From positions 62,001-126,000 of the forward strand of contig NZ_LGCL01000024.1 in the NCBI RefSeq assembly GCF_001306115.1: DNA of 64,000 nucleotides, written 5' to 3'. Of this stretch, positions 43,547-51,666 are shown piece after piece. This stretch comes from Ornatilinea apprima (GTDB lineage: Bacteria; Chloroflexota; Anaerolineae; Anaerolineales; Anaerolineaceae). The position numbers and the translations under genes are program-made. The notes beneath the pieces were generated by a model. The model was not told the origin of the DNA, searched no databases, and saw only the letters and a program-made list of their open reading frames with translations. The first letter of the stretch is position 1. Every line of letters starts with the position of its first letter.

Positions 43547-43963
43547 CTATTTCATCAATTCTACAAAAGCGCGGAAGAAGTCTCCTTCGGTGATAATCCC
43601 GACCACTTGCTTGCCTTCCATCACCGGCAAGGTGCTGATTTTTTGCTCCAGCATGAACTGTGCCGCCTCAATGAGTTGTGTATCGGGGGTGGTTGTTTTT
43701 GGCTCAGTGGACATGACCTGGCGAACGGGGCAGCGAGAAAGAATATCGCTGGCCTTGACCGCATCGATGGCAAAGGTGGTGAAAGGAATTTTTTGGCGCA
43801 GGTCTTCAATGGTAACGATTCCCACCAGCTTGCCATCATCCACAACCAGTAAGCGGCGGATTTTATTGTTAATCATCAACCAGTACGCGTCTGGGATGGT
43901 AACACTGCTGCTTACCGTAATTGGATTCTTTGTCATCCAATCTTTAACCCGATGGCTTTCCAT
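43547..43963 (-). CDS. CBS-domain pair protein
   Basis: This 138-aa protein has two CBS domains. The first runs about 8-60 (VKDWMTKNPITVSSSVTIPD, RRLLVVDDGKLVGIVTIEDL) and the second about 75-135 (VRQVMSTEPKTTTPDTQLIE, ISTLPVMEGKQVVGIITEGD). Such stand-alone pairs bind adenosyl ligands such as AMP, ATP or SAM and regulate partners. GGAGGTG precedes ATG 43963. Confidence 0.92.
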   Translation of the reverse strand: MESHRVKDWMTKNPITVSSSVTIPDAYWLMINNKIRRLLVVDDGKLVGIVTIEDLRQKIPFTTFAIDAVKASDILSRCPVRQVMSTEPKTTTPDTQLIEAAQFMLEQKISTLPVMEGKQVVGIITEGDFFRAFVELMK

Positions 43964-44091
43964 TTTTCACCTCCGCTTTCCGATTCGTTTGTTTGATCAG
44001 GCAATCTTTTATACCTTTGATTAAAACTGGCGCTTGTTCAAACCGTACCGTGGAGGGATGCGCAGATTTTTCTCTTTCTTCCGCGCCGCCG

Positions 44092-45096
44092 TTAGCGGGG
44101 ATAAAGCTCCCATATCCTCGCCAGCTCATCCTCTTCGCAATGAATATCGTGGTAAAGCCGCATCGTCTCACCGTGATTGATCTGCACGCCCTCTCCTGCA
44201 ACAATCTGCCCAATATCCGAAAAAGAGATCCCTGCTTGTCGCAACTGCTCAGAAGCCGCCTCCACCTGGCCGGGCGGAACGGTGGCCGCCAGCGTTCCAG
44301 AGGAAATCATTTTGAGCGGGTTAAAGTCAAACGCCTTTGCAAACCGTTCTACGATGGGAGAGAGCGAAATTTGCCCTTCTTCCACCAAAATTTTCACCTG
44401 TGACAGTTTCGCCATCTCCAGTAGAGTTTCCAACAGGCCGCCGCGGGTAACATCGTGCATAGAAGTTGCCCCATGCTTTGCCAGGATCAACGCTTCTGGA
44501 ACAATGCTGACGCTCTTCATCAGTTGGCGGGCGGCTTCAAGGTCTGCCTGGTTCAATCCGAGTTCGATGGCCGTATCCGAGAAATCATTCGCCAAAATCG
44601 CCGTACCTTCCAGGGCAACGCCCTTGGTGATCAGCACATGGTCACCCAGCCTGGCCCCCCGCGTTTGCACGGGTTGCAGATCGGTAATCGTTCCCAGCGC
44701 CGTTACCGCTACCAAAGGCCGCGCCAGATTGGAAGAATAACCGGAATGACCGCCAATAATGGTTACGCCCAATTCCGCCGCGGCCCGGCTTGCGTCGCGC
44801 ATAATTTCTTCCAAAAGGTGCTCGTCTTCTCTGCGCGGAACCAGAACAAGCACCAGAATCCAGCGCGGCGGCGTGCCGCTGGTGGCAATATCATTGCAGG
44901 CAACATGCACCGCCAGCCAGCCTATATCTTTCACCGCTCCCACAATGGGGTCAACATGAGAGACCAATACGCCTTCATGCACCCGTGTAATGGCCACGTC
45001 TTCTCCAAAAACAGAGCCCAGAATGACATCTGGATCATTGTTTTGAATAAAGGGATGAACATAACGTTCTAAAACCTCGAGAGAAAATTTAGACAT
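44092..45096 (-). CDS. AIR synthase-related (PurM/HypE-like) protein
   Basis: This protein of about 334 aa starts at ATG 45096, 4 bp after the radical SAM stop. The PurM-type N-domain has FGEDVAITRVHEGVLVSHVD and GWLAVHVACNDIATSGTPPR. The glycine-rich ATP-binding part includes TIIGGHSGYSS. The C-domain has HDVTRGGLLETLLEMA and MISSGTLAATVPP. The fold binds ATP and activates carbonyl or carboxylate oxygen, as in HypE, SelD and ThiL. The HypE C-terminal Cys motif is absent (it ends IWELYPR), so it is not a canonical hydrogenase maturation protein. Confidence 0.85.
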   Translation of the reverse strand: MSKFSLEVLERYVHPFIQNNDPDVILGSVFGEDVAITRVHEGVLVSHVDPIVGAVKDIGWLAVHVACNDIATSGTPPRWILVLVLVPRREDEHLLEEIMRDASRAAAELGVTIIGGHSGYSSNLARPLVAVTALGTITDLQPVQTRGARLGDHVLITKGVALEGTAILANDFSDTAIELGLNQADLEAARQLMKSVSIVPEALILAKHGATSMHDVTRGGLLETLLEMAKLSQVKILVEEGQISLSPIVERFAKAFDFNPLKMISSGTLAATVPPGQVEAASEQLRQAGISFSDIGQIVAGEGVQINHGETMRLYHDIHCEEDELARIWELYPR

Positions 45097-45100
45097 GGCG

Positions 45101-46108
45101 TTAACTTTCCGTGCTGGATTCAATAGAATTTACAGTCTCGTTTTGACCATTTACCGGGTAACGGGCGGGAGCAGCGCTCCAAAAATGCACGCCGTACCGC
45201 GTTACAATTTGCGCCCTTCCGCTTTCTTCCAGCGCCTTCAGTGTCCCTTTCACATCCGCCGGCGACCAGCGCGTTAGCGCTTCGATCAATTCCGATTCGC
45301 GCATGGGGTGGCGGGTGATAATGCCAACAATCGAATCAACCAAATTCTCATTCCCGCTCAGATCAAATGAACCGCTCGCCGGGGCAATAACGTTGGCGGT
45401 TTTTCCCAGAATGGCGCGCGCGCGCAGCAGACCTTCTTCGCTGGGGGGTTTAACCCACGGCTCCACCGGCAGGCGGGTGGGCTGCAAGATGTGCACTTCA
45501 TCGGGCTGAATCTGGATCAGAACCTGTTCTATTTCCTGCAAAGCCTCTTCCGTATCATTCAGTCCCTGAACCAGCATCACCTCAATCCACAACTTGCCCC
45601 GGTATTCTTCGCGGAAGCTGATCAGCCCTTGCTGAATGCGGTCATAGGTGATGTCGGGGTGAGGCCGGTTGATCTTTCGGTAAACCTCTGCGTTTCCCGC
45701 ATCCAGGGTCGGCAAAACCGCATCTGCGGCGGCCAGTTCCTGGCGAACCTCAGGCTGGTAAAGCAGCGAGCCATTGGTAATCACCGCCACGGGCAGCGGC
45801 GTCATCTGCTTCACCTGCCGGATGAGATACCCCAGCCGGGAATAAAGGGTTGTTTCGCCGGAGCCCACAAAAGTAACCCAGTCAATCCCATCTGGCTGGT
45901 GCGCTTCGAGGGCTTGTTTCACCTCGGAAAGAATCTCATCCGCCGGGAAAAACTCTTTGCGCTCATTGACCAGCGGCCGGGTGCGGCCAAGCTGGCAGTA
46001 CACGCAATTCCAGTTGCAGGTTTTCAATGGAATGGGGTCAATCCCTAGAGATTGCCCTAATCGCCGGGATGGTACTGGCCCAAATACATATTTCATCCGA
46101 TACCTCAT
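45101..46108 (-). CDS. Radical SAM protein with C-terminal winged helix
   Basis: This 335-aa protein has the Fe-S motif TCNWNCVYCQLG (CxxxCxxC) at about 29-40, FVGSGETTLYSRLGYLI for SAM binding, and VITNGSLL. The C-terminal 80 residues (IVGIITRHPMRESELIEALT) look like a winged-helix domain. This architecture is common in an uncharacterised family near MoaA/wybutosine-type enzymes. The start overlaps the PLPBP stop by ATGA, indicating translational coupling. The substrate is unknown. Confidence 0.88.
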   Translation of the reverse strand: MRYRMKYVFGPVPSRRLGQSLGIDPIPLKTCNWNCVYCQLGRTRPLVNERKEFFPADEILSEVKQALEAHQPDGIDWVTFVGSGETTLYSRLGYLIRQVKQMTPLPVAVITNGSLLYQPEVRQELAAADAVLPTLDAGNAEVYRKINRPHPDITYDRIQQGLISFREEYRGKLWIEVMLVQGLNDTEEALQEIEQVLIQIQPDEVHILQPTRLPVEPWVKPPSEEGLLRARAILGKTANVIAPASGSFDLSGNENLVDSIVGIITRHPMRESELIEALTRWSPADVKGTLKALEESGRAQIVTRYGVHFWSAAPARYPVNGQNETVNSIESSTES

Positions 46109-46779
46109 TCACTCCGTTCACCGAATAGTTTGGTGCCAATTCGCACAATATTGGCGCCTTCTTGAATAGCAATCAGGTAGCTGTTGCTCATCCCCATCGA
46201 CAGGTACCGCATTTCCACATTGGGCAGGCTCTGCTTTGCCAGGCGGTCAAACACCTGGCGGGTGGCCACGAAAAAAGGCCGGCTGTCTTCGGGGTTGCCA
46301 AAGCGCGGCCCCATCGTCATCAGCCCTTGTACCTGTAAATATGTCAGCGTGCTCAATTGGGCGATCAGCTCATCCACCTCCTCAGGAAGAACGCCGTCTT
46401 TGTTCGGTTCGCGCCCGCTGTTGATCTCTACCAGAATGGGCAGTTTCTTTTGCAAGCTGGCCGCGTGCCGTTCCAACGCCTGCGCGAGCGCCCACGAATC
46501 CACGGTTTCAATGATGTCAAAGAATTCCGCGGCAACTTTCGCCTTATTGCGCTGCAAATGGCCAATCATGTGCCAGGTCGCGCGGCTGCCAATCGCCCGA
46601 ATAATGGGCAGCGACTCTTGAATATAGTTGTAGCCAATATGCGTAACACCGGCCTCAATCACTGCTTCCACTTCGGGCAGTGTTCTGGTTTTGGCGGCAG
46701 CCAAAAGCGTAACCCCTGCTGGGATGGTCTTGCGAATGGCTTTTACGGCTTCTACAATTCTGAGCGAACTTTCAATCAT
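46105..46779 (-). CDS. PLP homeostasis protein (YggS/PLPBP family)
   Basis: This 224-aa protein has LLAAAKTRTLPEVEAVIEAG with the PLP-lysine, WHMIGHLQRNKAKVAAEFF, EINSGREPNKDGV, GLMTMGPRF and RYLSMGMSNSYLIAIQEGAN with VRIGTKLFG. These are the alanine-racemase-like barrel signatures of YggS. One deviation is GYNYIQE where GENYVQE is usual. The family buffers pyridoxal phosphate and affects amino-acid metabolism. It lies 4 bp from the ZIP gene and is coupled to the radical SAM gene. Confidence 0.92.
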   Translation of the reverse strand: MIESSLRIVEAVKAIRKTIPAGVTLLAAAKTRTLPEVEAVIEAGVTHIGYNYIQESLPIIRAIGSRATWHMIGHLQRNKAKVAAEFFDIIETVDSWALAQALERHAASLQKKLPILVEINSGREPNKDGVLPEEVDELIAQLSTLTYLQVQGLMTMGPRFGNPEDSRPFFVATRQVFDRLAKQSLPNVEMRYLSMGMSNSYLIAIQEGANIVRIGTKLFGERSE

Positions 46780-46783
46780 GAGA

Positions 46784-47518
46784 TTAACCCTTTGAAATCA
46801 CAATCAAAATAGCGATCAATATCCCTGCTCCTAAAGAAATCATGGAATGTTGTTTCTTTTCATTTTCAACCGCCGGGAGCAAATGTGTGGCGCCCACATA
46901 CACCAGCGCGCCGGCGGACAGACCCAGCAAATTCCCCAGCGAGCGCTGGTTGATCTGGTTGATCACCGGGAATGAGATTAGCGTACCCAGGGGGGTGGTC
47001 AGCGCGGCTGCCAAAAACGCCATAACAGCCGCCTTCTTGCGCGGAAAGCCAGCCTGTTCCAACAGCAAAAAGGTAACCACGCCTTCCGGGAACTCATGCA
47101 GAACCATTCCAATCGCGGCCAAAACACCCGTAAAGATGCTCACGTTGAAGGTAACCGAATAAATCACGCCATCAATAAACGAGTGCAAGCCAATGCCCAC
47201 CATGGGAATGACACCAATGGAAATATTCCTGCAGTCGGTCTCCCGGCACACAAAACGGCTAACGAACCGGTTGATGATATACAGACCCATAAACCCGACC
47301 AAGAGATAGATCGGGGCCTGGCTCGTCATTTCGATTGATTTTGGAATGATATGAATAAAAGAGACAGAAATTAACACCCCGGCCGCGAAGCTCATGAAAT
47401 AAATTACATTCCGGTTTCCCCATTGCTCGTGCGCGCTGATTGTATAGATGCCGATGCTGGTAACCAGGCAGGCCAAAAAGCTCGCCAGGGTAACCGCACC
47501 AAACGTGTTTAGGAACAT
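46784..47518 (-). CDS. ZIP-family metal transporter
   Basis: This 244-aa protein has about eight membrane helices and the ZIP metal motifs GLHSFIDGVIYS (TM4) and VLHEFPEGVVTFLLL (TM5). HIIPKS in the second helix supplies another His. It would import or equilibrate Zn, Fe or Mn across the inner membrane. Its place beside peptide deformylase and Fe-S genes points to iron or zinc. AGGAGG precedes ATG 47518. Confidence 0.9.
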   Translation of the reverse strand: MFLNTFGAVTLASFLACLVTSIGIYTISAHEQWGNRNVIYFMSFAAGVLISVSFIHIIPKSIEMTSQAPIYLLVGFMGLYIINRFVSRFVCRETDCRNISIGVIPMVGIGLHSFIDGVIYSVTFNVSIFTGVLAAIGMVLHEFPEGVVTFLLLEQAGFPRKKAAVMAFLAAALTTPLGTLISFPVINQINQRSLGNLLGLSAGALVYVGATHLLPAVENEKKQHSMISLGAGILIAILIVISKG

Positions 47519-47550
47519 GCCTGCCTCCTACACCACAAGCAATTCCATCA

Positions 47551-48105
47551 TTAACCCGGTATCTTCGCGTTGAAGGGCACTCGAATGGTTTGCCCGCGCG
47601 TGTTTTTCTCCAGCGTGTATAAATCCTTCGCCGATTGAACCCGGTCGATGAATAAAACGCCTTCGAGGTGATCAATTTCGTGGTGAACAACCACCGCGTT
47701 GAATCCTTCATAATACCGGTCAAACGGCTGTCCCTGCTCATCCAACCCGGTTACCCGCAGCAAGTGCGGCCGTATGGTTTCGCCATATAAACCAGGGAAG
47801 CTCAAACAACCGTCAAAATCCCGGCGCTCATCCCCGGCTTCAATCACCCGCGGATTGATCAGCGCCTCCGGCGGGCCGGTTACCCACTCGCCTTCCTGCT
47901 CATACCCCAGGCAGACGATCACAACCTGTTTGTGAACATTGATTTGAGGAGATGCCAGGCCAATCCCATTCTCATGGGCTTGCAAAGTGTCTTTCAAGTC
48001 TGCTATCAGGTGCTTGAGCGATTTATCAATCTTTTCCACCGGCTGGCTTTTTGCGCGCAGCTCATTTTTCGATTGTGGATAAATCAAAATCTCGCGTACG
48101 GCCAT
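47551..48105 (-). CDS. def: Peptide deformylase
   Basis: This 184-aa protein has all three motifs: GIGLASPQINV (motif I, GxGLAxxQ), FDGCLSFPG (motif II, with D for the usual E) and VVHHEIDHLEGVLFIDR (motif III HExDH). The Cys and two His ligands hold a ferrous or zinc ion. It removes the formyl group from nascent proteins. Placement within a metal/Fe-S operon, away from fmt, suggests it may be an accessory copy (inference). Confidence 0.95.
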   Translation of the reverse strand: MAVREILIYPQSKNELRAKSQPVEKIDKSLKHLIADLKDTLQAHENGIGLASPQINVHKQVVIVCLGYEQEGEWVTGPPEALINPRVIEAGDERRDFDGCLSFPGLYGETIRPHLLRVTGLDEQGQPFDRYYEGFNAVVVHHEIDHLEGVLFIDRVQSAKDLYTLEKNTRGQTIRVPFNAKIPG

Positions 48106-48202
48106 TGTTCTCTCACTTTTTTAGCTGCCATCTCCTCAGCACCTCAGCCGGCCTGGCTTCTCCATCCGGTTCTTCACCGCTCCGTCTCTCTACACAAGCC
48201 AA

Positions 48203-49519
48203 CTACTCCACAGGATGAAGTGCCTGGTGAATGGCATCATTGATCGCCTGACGCAGCGTGTTAATTGCCAATTGGGCGCAGTGTTCGTGCTCTTTGGGCA
48301 GCCCCTCTAAAGCCTGAATCACTTCTTCGGGGGTAATCCTTTGCGCTTCCGACAGCGTTTTGTTTTTCGCCATTTTTGTTACCATACTTCCACACGCGAT
48401 GGTCGCGCCGCACCCATCGGTGGTGTAACGCGCATCGCGAATGACATCTCCCTCGACCAGTAAATCCATTTGCATACTGTCGCCGCACCACCCGCGGTAA
48501 TGACTGCGCACGCTTTTATGATCCAGCATCCCCATATTTTCGCGGCTTTCAATGAACATGCGGGCAATCGGCGAGTAGATTCGCTTGTACTTCTCCTGAT
48601 CCGTTTCATGATGATGGTGACTGTGGTGCAGTTGCTGGTCGACTTGAATGGTAACCAGGTCTGGGCCTGCCTGGCTGTCAGAGGGTTTTGCGGCGCCCAC
48701 CCGCTTTTCAACCGGGGCGACCGAGGTGAAAGCCTCCAGCAGTTCCGGCATTTCGGGCAGGTCAACCTCTTCCAGCAGACCATGGTCGCAGGCCCTGGCC
48801 ACAGCGGGGTTAATCGGTATTTGCGCCAGAATCGGTGAGTTTGCCGTCTGAGCCACCTGGATCGCGTTGCTGTCGCCAAACACATAATGCTTCTTGCCGG
48901 TATCCGGGCAGGTGAAATAAGCCATATTTTCCACCACCCCCAGGATGGGCACGCCAATCGTTTGCGCCATGTGAACGGCTTTGCGCACAATCATACTGGC
49001 CAACCCCTGGGGAGTGGTAACCATCACGATCCCTTTAATGGGCATGGACTGCATGATGGTTAACGCCGCGTCTGAAGTTCCCGGGGGCAAATCGATCAAC
49101 AAATAATCCAATTGGCCCCACATCACATCTCCCCACAGTTGTTTAATCGCTTTACTGATCATGGGCCCGCGCCAGATCACCGCCTGGTCTTCGCTGGCCA
49201 GCAGCAAATTCATCGAAATCACTTTTACGCCTGAGCGGCTCTCCAGCGGATTGATGCCTACCTCACCTGGCTCGGCCGGCCCGTGCAGACCAAACAGCAT
49301 GGGAATGCTGGGACCGGTAATATCCGCGTCCATAATGCCAACCCGGTAATTCTCTTTGGCCAGGGCGCTGGCGAGCAGGCCGGTAACAAACGACTTTCCC
49401 ACGCCGCCTTTGCCGCTCATAACCGCGATGATATTTTGGACCTGGTTATAAGCTGCCGCGGCTCCTTCCGTGATTTTTGCTGAAGCAGATGTTTGATCTT
49501 TGCTGGCTGATGTGGCCAT
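48203..49519 (-). CDS. Mrp/NBP35 ATPase fused to an IscU/NifU-like scaffold domain
   Basis: This 438-aa protein has the Mrp-type P-loop IAVMSGKGGVGKS (about 31-43), DADITGPSIPMLFG, and LIDLPPGTSD. The usual C-terminal CPxC pair reads YFTCPDTGKK, so one Cys is missing. A His-rich linker (HHSHHHHETDQEKYKR, about 300-315) leads to an IscU/NifU-like domain (about 318-438) with Cys in YRGWCGDSMQ, TDGCGATIACGS and HEHCAQLA. It should assemble and hand over Fe-S clusters using ATP, with carrier and scaffold joined in one chain. Confidence 0.9.
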   Translation of the reverse strand: MATSASKDQTSASAKITEGAAAAYNQVQNIIAVMSGKGGVGKSFVTGLLASALAKENYRVGIMDADITGPSIPMLFGLHGPAEPGEVGINPLESRSGVKVISMNLLLASEDQAVIWRGPMISKAIKQLWGDVMWGQLDYLLIDLPPGTSDAALTIMQSMPIKGIVMVTTPQGLASMIVRKAVHMAQTIGVPILGVVENMAYFTCPDTGKKHYVFGDSNAIQVAQTANSPILAQIPINPAVARACDHGLLEEVDLPEMPELLEAFTSVAPVEKRVGAAKPSDSQAGPDLVTIQVDQQLHHSHHHHETDQEKYKRIYSPIARMFIESRENMGMLDHKSVRSHYRGWCGDSMQMDLLVEGDVIRDARYTTDGCGATIACGSMVTKMAKNKTLSEAQRITPEEVIQALEGLPKEHEHCAQLAINTLRQAINDAIHQALHPVE

Positions 49520-49589
49520 AGTGGGTCTTTCCTTTTCGATGGTTAAATTTCACTTCACCAAAGCGCAATTCATTTGCGGGATGCGCGGC

Positions 49590-49602
49590 ATTGTGTCACA
49601 AT
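49590..49602. promoter_or_regulatory. Short perfect palindrome upstream of the Mrp fusion gene
   Basis: ATTGTG-T-CACAAT lies about 70 bp before ATG 49519 in a 109-bp gap. It could be an operator for an internal promoter; no matching regulator site is recognised. Confidence 0.35.
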
Positions 49603-49628
49603 CCGCTCGCAAGTGAAGGTCTGCGCGG

Positions 49629-49832
49629 TCATTCCTTCATCATTTTGCTCCCACATTTGGGGCAAACCTGATCCATGCAGCGTTCACCCAACGCATGCGG
49701 CATGCTGTAACCGCATTTTGGACAAACGCAATTCCCTCCCGGGCCAGACCCCGGTTTGTTTCCTTTGCCCAATCCCTCCCCGCTGCCAGGTGTAGGGACC
49801 CCTCGTTTTCCATACATCCAACGAGTAAACAC
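49629..49832 (-). CDS. 67-aa zinc-ribbon protein
   Basis: This protein uses a GTG start at 49832 after GGAGG. It has a Gly/Pro-rich N-terminus and two CxxC pairs in CVCPKCGYSMPH and QVCPKCGSKM, spaced to form one zinc ribbon. Small ribbons of this kind commonly accompany DUF5320, Mrp and NifX-like genes in anaerobes. A metal or Fe-S role is inferred from that association. Confidence 0.75.
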   Translation of the reverse strand: MFTRWMYGKRGVPTPGSGEGLGKGNKPGSGPGGNCVCPKCGYSMPHALGERCMDQVCPKCGSKMMKE

Positions 49833-49852
49833 CTTAAACCTCCAAACAGCAC

Positions 49853-50173
49853 CTAACTATGTCCCAGTTCTTCGATTCGCTTTTCAATCGCGGCGAGTTG
49901 ATCTTTAAGCCAGCTCGCCTGGGATTTCAGGTATTCAGTTTCTTCCTGAGCCGGGGGAACCGGCGCGCCGCCAAACCACTGCCAGCCCGGAACACCAGCG
50001 GCGTAGCCCATATTGCGCCAACCGCGTCCCATGCCCCTCCCGCCAAAGCCAAACCCTCCCCATCTACCCGCGCCGCCCGTGAAACCTGGAGCGTTAAATC
50101 CAGCACAATAGCCGGCGCGCCGGCCCGTCATGGGTCCCAATCCCGCAGGTCCAGTTCTATCTCCTCTTGGCAT
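49853..50173 (-). CDS. DUF5320 protein
   Basis: This protein of about 106 aa starts at ATG 50173 after GAAGGAG. The opening MPRGDRTGPAGLGPMTGRRA plus GYCAGF is the hallmark of DUF5320 (GxGPxGxGPxTGRxxGYC). A Gly/Trp/Arg-rich middle and a C-terminal coiled coil (EETEYLKSQASWLKDQLAAI) follow. The family is typically next to Mrp/NBP35 and NifB/NifX-type genes in anaerobic bacteria and archaea. Function is unknown. Confidence 0.88.
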   Translation of the reverse strand: MPRGDRTGPAGLGPMTGRRAGYCAGFNAPGFTGGAGRWGGFGFGGRGMGRGWRNMGYAAGVPGWQWFGGAPVPPAQEETEYLKSQASWLKDQLAAIEKRIEELGHS

Positions 50174-50200
50174 TTCATCATCTCCTTCGTACATAAAAGA

Positions 50201-50635
50201 TTACCATCCACTCCGACCGCCGCGCTGCCTTCGCCGGCGCGGCCGCCTCGAATCATTCCTGGCACTTGCTGTCAGGCGCGACTGAGGTGTGGATGATTTG
50301 CGCTCCAAACCAGAAGCAAAAAAGTCAACGATGCGCGGTATCAAATAATATCCAAAGCCGGCCAACGCTGTCGCAACCCAGCCGGGCCGCCTGGCAAGCC
50401 CCCGGTTGGCAGCCGCTTGGGGAGAAACCACGATCGATTTTACCGGGGTCGTGTCAATCACTTCCACCCGCTGCAGCGCGCCCGTGGGGCAAATGCCGAT
50501 ACATTTTTCGCAGGCATCGCAGCGCTGCGGATCAATCAACGCTTTCCCGTCCATCATGTGAATTGCGCCAGACGGACAGGCATTTACGCAAACGCCGCAG
50601 CCTTTGCATAAACTCTCATTCACAATCACAGTCAT
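50201..50635 (-). CDS. 2[4Fe-4S] ferredoxin with C-terminal membrane-like tail
   Basis: This protein of about 144 aa starts at ATG 50635; an in-frame TTG 6 bp upstream is less likely. Two clusters are visible: CKGCGVCVNACPSGAI (about 10-25) and CDACEKCIGICPTGAL. A 40-residue spacer follows, then a hydrophobic stretch WVATALAGFGYYLIPRIVDF and a very basic tail. It would transfer electrons in the cytoplasm, perhaps tethered to the membrane, within the Fe-S operon. Confidence 0.9.
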   Translation of the reverse strand: MTVIVNESLCKGCGVCVNACPSGAIHMMDGKALIDPQRCDACEKCIGICPTGALQRVEVIDTTPVKSIVVSPQAAANRGLARRPGWVATALAGFGYYLIPRIVDFFASGLERKSSTPQSRLTASARNDSRRPRRRRQRGGRSGW

Positions 50636-50668
50636 CGCCAATCACTTCCTCTCCAGGCCAACCGCCGG

Positions 50669-51367
50669 TTACTCCTCATTCATCAAATGCTGCCCCACAG
50701 AGCGATCCTCCTGATCGGATGGGCACACCACCAGAATGCACCGGTTGATCTCATTGCTCCGGTTTTCCCAGCGGTGGGGAATGTGCGCCTGAAAGATCAG
50801 GCTGTCGCCCGGCTCCAGGTGATATTCCTGCTGCCCAACCCAATACACCAGGCTACCTTCCAGGCAGTAGACAAACTCCTGCCCGGTATGCACAATGGTA
50901 TCCGCCCCGCTGTTGGTTTTGGGCTTGGATGTCATCAAGAGCGGGGTTGCCTCGCCCAGCGCCAGCCCCCCGCCCATATCTTCCAGCTCGCCGTGCGGAA
51001 ACGAGGTTCGCGGCCTCTGGCCCGCCTTTTGAAAAACAAAATCTTTGGGAAGGAAGGAAACCTCAAAAAAAGCCGTGATGGGCACTTGCAGCGCGCTGGC
51101 TAACTGCTGCAGCGTTAGAACGTTGGGGGAGGATTTTTCATTTTCAATCAGGCTCAGGGTATTAAAGTTCAACCCGCTGATCTCTGCCAGCGATCGGATG
51201 GACAGTCCCCGCAGGGCGCGCAGCTCTTGCAAGCGCCGCCCCACATTAATCTCGGCTGGCTCATGGCTGGTCACGGAAGACTGCATCACCTGCATCAAAC
51301 TCTCGCGCCATTGGCTCTGCATTCGCATGGTTCGGATTCGCTGCCTGTCTTGACTACGACCTGCCAT
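50669..51367 (-). CDS. XRE-family regulator with cupin sensor domain
   Basis: This protein of about 232 aa starts at ATG 51367 (AGGAAG upstream). The HTH (about 42-95) has VGRRLQELRALRGLSIRSLA, SGLNFNTLSLIENEKSSPN. The cupin (about 150-215) has HTGQEFVYCLEGSLVYWVG, YHLEPGDSLIFQAHIPHRWE. These regulators sense small ligands and repress or activate neighbouring operons. As first gene of the minus-strand operon, with palindromic sites directly upstream, it is probably autoregulatory and controls the metal/redox genes downstream. Confidence 0.9.
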   Translation of the reverse strand: MAGRSQDRQRIRTMRMQSQWRESLMQVMQSSVTSHEPAEINVGRRLQELRALRGLSIRSLAEISGLNFNTLSLIENEKSSPNVLTLQQLASALQVPITAFFEVSFLPKDFVFQKAGQRPRTSFPHGELEDMGGGLALGEATPLLMTSKPKTNSGADTIVHTGQEFVYCLEGSLVYWVGQQEYHLEPGDSLIFQAHIPHRWENRSNEINRCILVVCPSDQEDRSVGQHLMNEE

Positions 51368-51387
51368 TCTATTCTTCCTTTCTTCTC

Positions 51388-51409
51388 TTGTACTATTAAT
51401 ATAGTACAA
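51388..51409. promoter_or_regulatory. Palindromic operator upstream of the XRE-cupin gene
   Basis: TTGTACTAT and ATAGTACAA are perfect 9-bp arms around a 4-bp centre, 20 bp upstream of the start codon. This is a likely binding site for the regulator itself. Confidence 0.65.
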
Positions 51410-51434
51410 ATAAGTCATAAATACAATATTATTT

Positions 51435-51442
51435 TAGTACTA
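51435..51442. promoter_or_regulatory. Second GTAC half-site (TAGTACTA)
   Basis: A perfect 8-bp palindrome sharing the TAGTAC/GTACTA core of the operator at 51388-51409 and about 37 bp from it centre to centre, fitting cooperative binding. Confidence 0.5.
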
Positions 51443-51571
51443 TTGTCAGTTCGGCCGCCGCGCAAAGAGACACCGCCGTTGCGGGTCAGCGCGGAATCCC
51501 CGGCGCAAGGTTAACAACCTCTGGGCAACCCTCCTTTCAGCCCATCGGTTTAACCAACCCGGTATATACTT

Positions 51572-51587
51572 GTGAATATCCATTCAC
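51572..51587. promoter_or_regulatory. Inverted repeat GTGAAT-N4-ATTCAC
   Basis: Perfect 6-bp arms lie just downstream of a TATACT at 51565-51570, about 80 bp before the 51667 gene. It may be an operator at that gene's promoter. Confidence 0.35.
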
Positions 51588-51666
51588 TTTGTTGTTGTAA
51601 ATCGTTTTGCTTTCCGCCCCCCACAGCAGTCCGGCAGGTCTGCTGCGGCAAACGGCCAGGAGGGAA

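Noticed and set aside
44092..45096. HypE hydrogenase maturation protein
   Set aside because: The fold fits, but the C-terminal cysteine motif needed for carbamoyl transfer is absent and no other hyp genes are nearby.
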